A stretch of 64,000 nt of DNA, from assembly GCF_000374285.1 (NCBI RefSeq), contig NZ_KB893943.1:26429-90428 (forward strand), read 5' to 3'. The stretch is from Actinobacillus capsulatus DSM 19761 (GTDB taxonomy: Bacteria; Pseudomonadota; Gammaproteobacteria; Enterobacterales; Pasteurellaceae). The translations under genes and the position numbers were made by a program. Below are positions 57,297 through 64,000 of this stretch, one piece after another. The number at the start of each line of letters is the position of its first letter. Within the stretch, counting starts at the first letter, position 1. The notes under the pieces are model-generated. The model made no database searches, was not told where the DNA came from, and worked only from the letters and a program-made list of their open reading frames with translations.

Positions 57297-58334
57297 ATGA
57301 ATATCTTAATTATTGGCCCGTCTTGGGTCGGCGATATGATGATGTCGCATGCACTGTATCAACAACTTAAGGTTCAATATCCGAATTATCAAATTGACGT
57401 GATGGCACCGGATTGGTGTCGTCCGCTCCTTGCTCGAATGCCGGAAGTTCGGAAAGCGATTTTGATGCCGATTGGGCATGGTTCGTTCCGCCTGTGTGAG
57501 CGTTATCAATTAGGAAAATCGCTGCGAAATCAATATGATATGGCGATTGTTTTACCTAATTCGCTTAAATCGGCATTTATTCCTTTATTTGCTAAAATTG
57601 CAGTGCGCCGAGGTTGGAAAGGCGAAAGCCGCTATTTCTTTTTAAATGATTTGCGTACTAACAAGCAAGATTATCCAATGATGGCACAACGTTATGTTGC
57701 GCTGGCTTTTGAGAAAAATGCTGTGCCGGATGCCAAAACATTGCCGATGCCAGTACCTTATCTACAAACGCAAGCGGCTGAGATCACTGCAACCAAAGCG
57801 AAATTTGCCAAACAGTTTGAATATGCTGAACAGCGCCCGGCAGTCGGCTTTTGCCCAGGAGCTGAATTCGGGCCGGCAAAACGTTGGCCACATTATCATT
57901 ATGCTAAATTGGCGGAAATGTTGATCGAAAAAGGCTATGCGGTACATTTGTTCGGCTCAAATAAAGATAAAGAAGTCGGCGAACAAATCAGTGCAAGTTT
58001 AGCGGACAATTTACAGCGCTATTGCGTCAATTTAGCGGGGCAAACCGATTTAAATCAAGCAGTTGATTTAATTGCCGATTGTCATGCCGTAGTGAGTAAT
58101 GATTCCGGGCTAATGCATATTGCTGCGGCGTTAGGCAAGCCGTTAGTTGCGCTTTACGGGCCAACTAGCCCGCAATATACGCCGCCGCTTTCCGATAAAG
58201 CGGTGATTATTCGTTTAATTGAAGGCGGTTTGATTAAGATTCGTAAAGGCGATGCTGCCGAAGGCTATCACCAAAGCTTAATCGATATTCAGCCGGAAAT
58301 GGTCATTGAGAAATTAGAGGCACTAATAGGCTAA
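57297..58334 (+). CDS. waaF: ADP-heptose:LPS heptosyltransferase II
   Basis: 345 residues from the ATG at 57297, with AAAGGAAG upstream; the frame open from 57264 lies inside the uptake-word hairpin and is rejected. GT9 motifs are MNILIIGPSWVGDMMMSHAL at the start, FCPGAEFGPAKRWPHYHYAKLAEML near 182, and VSNDSGLMHIAAALGKPLVALYGPTSP near 265. It adds the second heptose to the LPS inner core at the cytoplasmic membrane face. Confidence 0.96.
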   Translation: MNILIIGPSWVGDMMMSHALYQQLKVQYPNYQIDVMAPDWCRPLLARMPEVRKAILMPIGHGSFRLCERYQLGKSLRNQYDMAIVLPNSLKSAFIPLFAKIAVRRGWKGESRYFFLNDLRTNKQDYPMMAQRYVALAFEKNAVPDAKTLPMPVPYLQTQAAEITATKAKFAKQFEYAEQRPAVGFCPGAEFGPAKRWPHYHYAKLAEMLIEKGYAVHLFGSNKDKEVGEQISASLADNLQRYCVNLAGQTDLNQAVDLIADCHAVVSNDSGLMHIAAALGKPLVALYGPTSPQYTPPLSDKAVIIRLIEGGLIKIRKGDAAEGYHQSLIDIQPEMVIEKLEALIG

Positions 58335-58337
58335 TTG

Positions 58338-58382
58338 CAAGCGGTCATTTTTTGCAAAAATTTTGCAGATTTCGACCGCTTG
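58338..58382 (+). terminator. Inverted uptake-word hairpin between waaF and waaC
   Basis: CAAGCGGTC (58338-58346) faces GACCGCTTG (58374-58382). Confidence 0.65.
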
Positions 58383-58409
58383 TTCATATTTATTATTAAA
58401 GATAAAGAA

Positions 58410-59369
58410 ATGAAAGTTTTAGTTGTAAAAACGTCCTCGATGGGAGATGTGATTCATACTTTGCCTGCGTTGATGGATGCTAAAAATGCGATTCCGAATA
58501 TTCAGTTCGATTGGGTGGTGGAAGAAAATTTTAGTGAAATTCCGCATTGGCATTCGGCGGTAGATAAGGTTATCCCGTTAGCGATTCGCCGTTGGCGCAA
58601 AAACTTGTGTAAGCGGCAAACTTGGCTGGAATGGCAATATTACCTAAAGCAACTTCGTTCGGAAGAATATGATGCGGTGATTGATGCACAAGGATTGATT
58701 AAAAGTGCGGTATTGGTAACCAAGCAGGCAAAGGGAACAAAATACGGCTACGACAAACATTCTGCTCGAGAAGGGCTAAGCAGTCTGTTTTATGATCAAG
58801 CGTTTAATATCGCTTATCAGCAACACGCAGTGGAACGAATTCGAAAGTTATTTGCTAACTCTCTGAATTATGTACTTCCCGATGGATTAGGTGATTATGG
58901 AATTGCCACGCATTTTGCAAAAAAATCTGAAAATTCAACCGCTTATCTGCTTGCGATTCATGCGACAACGAGAGCTGATAAGCATTGGAAAGAAGATTAC
59001 TGGCGAGAAGTGATTCGAGAGCTAAGCATACAGGGGATTGAGGTACGTTTACCTTGGGGTAATCAACAAGAAAAAGAGAGAGCCATGCGTTTGGCAGAAG
59101 TGAGTGCTAATGTGACAGTATTGCCGAAATTATCACTGACTGAATTAGCGGAACAAATTGCCGGTGCGAAAGCCGTGCTGTCGGTTGATACCGGACTAAG
59201 CCATTTAGCCGCGGCATTAGATAAACAAAACGTGATTTTATATGGTGCAACCGACCCAAAATTAATCGGCGCTTACGGCAGAAATCAGCATTATCTGACC
59301 GGAAACGGTATGGCGAATATTTTACCTTATCGTGTCTTGCAAACCTTAGAAACGCTGATCACAGAATAA
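58410..59369 (+). CDS. waaC: ADP-heptose:LPS heptosyltransferase I
   Basis: 319 residues from the ATG at 58410. GT9 family: KVLVVKTSSMGDVIHTLPAL at the start, VIDAQGLIKSA near 90, LLAIHATTRADKHWKEDYW near 180, and LSVDTGLSHLAAALDKQNVILYGATDP near 257. It adds the first heptose to Kdo of the LPS core. The earlier open frame from 58335 overlaps the hairpin and lacks conservation. Confidence 0.96.
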   Translation: MKVLVVKTSSMGDVIHTLPALMDAKNAIPNIQFDWVVEENFSEIPHWHSAVDKVIPLAIRRWRKNLCKRQTWLEWQYYLKQLRSEEYDAVIDAQGLIKSAVLVTKQAKGTKYGYDKHSAREGLSSLFYDQAFNIAYQQHAVERIRKLFANSLNYVLPDGLGDYGIATHFAKKSENSTAYLLAIHATTRADKHWKEDYWREVIRELSIQGIEVRLPWGNQQEKERAMRLAEVSANVTVLPKLSLTELAEQIAGAKAVLSVDTGLSHLAAALDKQNVILYGATDPKLIGAYGRNQHYLTGNGMANILPYRVLQTLETLITE

Positions 59370-59392
59370 TCAATTTATCCTATGGTGAATAC

Positions 59393-59421
59393 TTGACTTT
59401 TAGTCCGTATAACAATAGAAT
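59393..59421 (+). promoter_or_regulatory. str operon (rpsL) promoter
   Basis: TTGACT (59393-59398), a 17-bp spacer and TAGAAT (59416-59421). The predicted start is near 59428. Confidence 0.85.
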
Positions 59422-59427
59422 CTACCG

Positions 59428-59456
59428 TCCTTTCTTCTTTGAAAGGATGTTTTTTT
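59428..59456 (+). terminator. Terminator-like hairpin at the 5' end of the rpsL leader
   Basis: TCCTTTC (59428-59434) pairs with GAAAGGA (59441-59447), followed by TGTTTTTTT. It sits between the promoter and the rpsL start, so it would be an attenuator or a leader structure. Confidence 0.65.
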
Positions 59457-59492
59457 AATTTTATTTTTAATAATTTTAACTGGAGCTTTTAA

Positions 59493-59867
<375 letters not shown>

Positions 59868-59965
59868 TGGATCTCCGTTAAGTAAGGCCAAACGTCTAAA
59901 TTAATCAAAAAATTTAAACCATAAACTCCAGTCAATCGTGATGTGCTATCACACACAATAGATGA

Positions 59966-60475
<510 letters not shown>

Positions 60476-60576
60476 TCGCTTAGCTTTATATCTTAAAGGC
60501 TTCATCCAAATGTGTGGTGAAGCCTTACCCTTATTAAGAATTTTAATTTAAATCCCAAACAAGGTAATAAATAAAA

Positions 60577-62682
60577 ATGGCTCGTACAACCCCTATTTCA
60601 CTTTACCGTAACATCGGTATCAGTGCGCACATCGATGCGGGTAAAACAACTACTACAGAGCGTATCTTGTTCTATACAGGCGTAAGTCACAAAATCGGTG
60701 AAGTTCACGATGGTGCAGCAACAATGGACTGGATGGAACAAGAGCAAGAACGTGGTATCACGATCACATCTGCTGCAACAACAGCATTCTGGTCTGGTAT
60801 GTCACAACAATATCCACAACACCGTATCAACGTTATTGATACTCCGGGACACGTAGACTTTACCATCGAAGTAGAACGTTCTATGCGTGTTCTTGACGGT
60901 GCGGTAATGGTTTACTGTGCGGTTGGTGGCGTTCAGCCTCAATCAGAAACTGTATGGCGTCAAGCGAATAAATATGGTGTTCCACGTATTGCATTCGTAA
61001 ACAAAATGGACCGTACAGGTGCAAACTTCTTACGTGTTGTTGAGCAAATCAAAACTCGTTTAGGCGGTAACGCAGTTGCATTACAACTGCCTATCGGTGC
61101 AGAAGACAGCTTCACAGGTGTAGTTGACTTAATCAAAATGAAAGCAATCAACTGGAACGAAGCTGACCAAGGTATGACTTTCACATACGAAGATATTCCA
61201 GCAAACATGCTTGCTGAATGTGAAGAGCGTCGTGCAATGTTAGTAGAAGCTGCAGCTGAAGCATCAGAAGAGTTAATGGAAAAATTCTTCGAAGAAGGTG
61301 ACCTTTCTGAAGAAGAAATCAAAGCGGCATTACGTCAACGCGTATTAGCAAGCGAAATTATCCCAGTTTGCTGTGGTTCTGCATTCAAAAACAAAGGTGT
61401 TCAAGCAATGCTTGATGCGGTAATCGACTACTTACCTGCACCTACAGATATCCCTGCAATCAAAGGTATCAACGAAGACGAAACTGAAGGTGAGCGTCAC
61501 GCAAGCGATGAAGAGCCATTTGCAGCTCTTGCATTCAAAATTGCAACTGACCCATTCGTTGGTAACTTAACATTCTTCCGTGTTTACTCAGGTGTAATCA
61601 ACTCTGGTGATACAGTTTACAACTCAGTTAAACAAAAACGTGAACGTTTCGGTCGTATCGTACAGATGCACGCTAACAAACGTGAAGAAATCAAAGAAGT
61701 TCGTGCGGGCGATATCGCAGCAGCAATTGGTTTAAAAGAAGTGGGTACAGGTGACACATTATGTGCACAAGATGCGCCAATCATCCTTGAGCGTATGGAA
61801 TTCCCAGAGCCGGTAATCTCTGTAGCGGTAGAACCAAAAACTAAAGCTGACCAAGAGAAAATGGGCTTAGCGTTAGGTCGTCTTGCACAAGAAGACCCTT
61901 CATTCCGTGTTCACACAGATGAAGAGTCAGGTGAAACTATCATCTCAGGTATGGGTGAGTTACACTTAGATATCATCGTTGACCGTATGCGTCGTGAATT
62001 CAAAGTTGAAGCGAACATCGGTAAACCACAAGTATCTTACCGTGAAACTATCCGTACACGTGTTAACGATGTTGAAGGTAAACACGCAAAACAATCTGGT
62101 GGTCGCGGTCAATACGGTCACGTTGTCATCGACTTATATCCATTAGACCCAGAAGGTCCTGGTTACGAGTTCGTGAACGAGATCAAAGGTGGTGTGATTC
62201 CTGGTGAATTTATCCCTGCAGTTGATAAAGGTATCCAAGAACAACTTAAATCTGGTCCATTAGCGGGTTACCCAGTAGAAGACATCGGTGTACGTTTACA
62301 CTTCGGTTCATACCACGATGTTGACTCATCTGAGTTAGCGTTCAAACTTGCAGCGTCATTAGCGTTTAAAGCAGCGTTCGCAAAAGCTAACCCAGTATTA
62401 CTTGAGCCAATCATGAAAGTTGAAGTGGAAACTCCACCAGACTACGTTGGTGATGTAATTGGTGACTTAAGCCGTCGTCGTGCAATGGTTAACGGTCAAG
62501 AAGCGAATGAGTTCGTTGTTAAGATCAATGCAGAAGTTCCATTATCAGAAATGTTTGGTTATGCAACAGACTTACGTTCACAAACTCAAGGTCGTGCATC
62601 TTACTCAATGGAACCATTAAAATACGCTGAAGCGCCTACAAGCGTTGCAGCAGCAATTATTGAAGCTCGTAAAGCTAAATAA
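60577..62682 (+). CDS. fusA: Elongation factor G
   Basis: 701 residues. GTPase motifs are [15 protein letters not shown] at 17-31, [22 protein letters not shown] near 88 and NKMDRTG near 142. Domains II-V follow in the standard order. It drives translocation on the ribosome. Third gene of the str operon. Codon use is strongly biased, as in highly expressed genes. Confidence 0.99.
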   Translation: MARTTPISLYRNIGISAHIDAGKTTTTERILFYTGVSHKIGEVHDGAATMDWMEQEQERGITITSAATTAFWSGMSQQYPQHRINVIDTPGHVDFTIEVERSMRVLDGAVMVYCAVGGVQPQSETVWRQANKYGVPRIAFVNKMDRTGANFLRVVEQIKTRLGGNAVALQLPIGAEDSFTGVVDLIKMKAINWNEADQGMTFTYEDIPANMLAECEERRAMLVEAAAEASEELMEKFFEEGDLSEEEIKAALRQRVLASEIIPVCCGSAFKNKGVQAMLDAVIDYLPAPTDIPAIKGINEDETEGERHASDEEPFAALAFKIATDPFVGNLTFFRVYSGVINSGDTVYNSVKQKRERFGRIVQMHANKREEIKEVRAGDIAAAIGLKEVGTGDTLCAQDAPIILERMEFPEPVISVAVEPKTKADQEKMGLALGRLAQEDPSFRVHTDEESGETIISGMGELHLDIIVDRMRREFKVEANIGKPQVSYRETIRTRVNDVEGKHAKQSGGRGQYGHVVIDLYPLDPEGPGYEFVNEIKGGVIPGEFIPAVDKGIQEQLKSGPLAGYPVEDIGVRLHFGSYHDVDSSELAFKLAASLAFKAAFAKANPVLLEPIMKVEVETPPDYVGDVIGDLSRRRAMVNGQEANEFVVKINAEVPLSEMFGYATDLRSQTQGRASYSMEPLKYAEAPTSVAAAIIEARKAK

Positions 62683-62697
62683 TTTTATTTTTAACCT

Positions 62698-62730
62698 GAG
62701 CCATAGCAATAGGGTCATGGCTCATTTTTT
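62698..62730 (+). terminator. Terminator-like hairpin between fusA and tuf
   Basis: GAGCCAT (62698-62704) pairs with ATGGCTC (62717-62723), followed by ATTTTTT. It probably allows partial read-through. Confidence 0.7.
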
Positions 62731-62732
62731 AG

Positions 62733-63929
<1,197 letters not shown>

Positions 63930-63969
63930 TTAGGTATTAGACTTAATATTTGAGTGCGAAATGCTAGAG

Positions 63970-63998
63970 AAGGCGTGTCGAAAGACACGCCTTTTTTG
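63970..63998 (+). terminator. tuf / str operon terminator
   Basis: AAGGCGTGTC (63970-63979) and GACACGCCTT (63984-63993) with a GAAA tetraloop and T-run. Confidence 0.95.
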
Positions 63999-64000
63999 TT

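Overview
The window looks like a chromosomal segment of a Pasteurellaceae bacterium, most likely Actinobacillus pleuropneumoniae or a close relative. The evidence is the repeated DNA-uptake word ACAAGCGGT (often as inverted pairs after genes), the cps / cpxDCBA / modF capsule arrangement, a bifunctional GshF, the OapA/OapB pair and a single-set nap operon. No plasmid, phage, insertion-sequence transposase or CRISPR array was seen.

Region 1 (1-11.9 kb) is the capsule locus. Leftward from a divergent intergenic region at 7830-8006 run serotype-type cps genes for a glycerol-phosphate (teichoic-acid-like) capsule: a TagB/TagF-like transferase, a CDP-glycerol-forming cytidylyltransferase, a LicD-like protein, a 984-residue multidomain polymerase, a family 2 glycosyltransferase, and a further putative glycosyltransferase cut by the window edge. 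Rightward run the conserved export genes cpxDCBA. The cps part is AT-rich with hardly any uptake words, as expected for an exchanged serotype cassette.

Region 2 (12-26 kb) is core genome: modF, fmt, an orphan TAXI binding protein, yigZ-trkH-hemG, mscL, a DUF417 protein, hslVU, sfsA, a YaeR-like protein and the mutY-yggX-mltC operon. Between sfsA and yaeR lies a 21-codon hydrophobic ORF that resembles Ibs type I toxins and has a well-formed antisense promoter; this is the best candidate for an undescribed small system.

Region 3 (26-35.6 kb) holds a duplicated tRNA-Phe/tRNA-Asn array in which the first tRNA-Phe has a damaged 5' part, then ffh, murQ-anmK (anhydro-MurNAc recycling), an MFS protein with fluC/crcB, a dcuB-type C4-dicarboxylate carrier, dapF and epmA.

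Region 4 (35.7-46.7 kb) is anaerobic respiration: frdABCD, preceded by an FNR/CRP-like site, and napFDAGHBC, preceded by a near-perfect FNR box. DcuB, Frd and Nap fit fumarate and nitrate respiration in low-oxygen host tissue. All three sizeable gaps inside the nap operon hold a copy of a palindromic repeat.

Region 5 (46.7-64 kb) has murB-birA (BirA without a DNA-binding domain), a YfcZ/YiiS protein, an aromatic amino-acid permease divergent from a MerR-type regulator, gshF, psd, comEA with an upstream CRP-S-like competence site, oapAB, the LPS heptosyltransferases waaF-waaC, and the str operon rpsL-rpsG-fusA-tuf.

Starts were set by Shine-Dalgarno position and family N-termini. Family assignments come from recognising motifs by eye; no database search was run.
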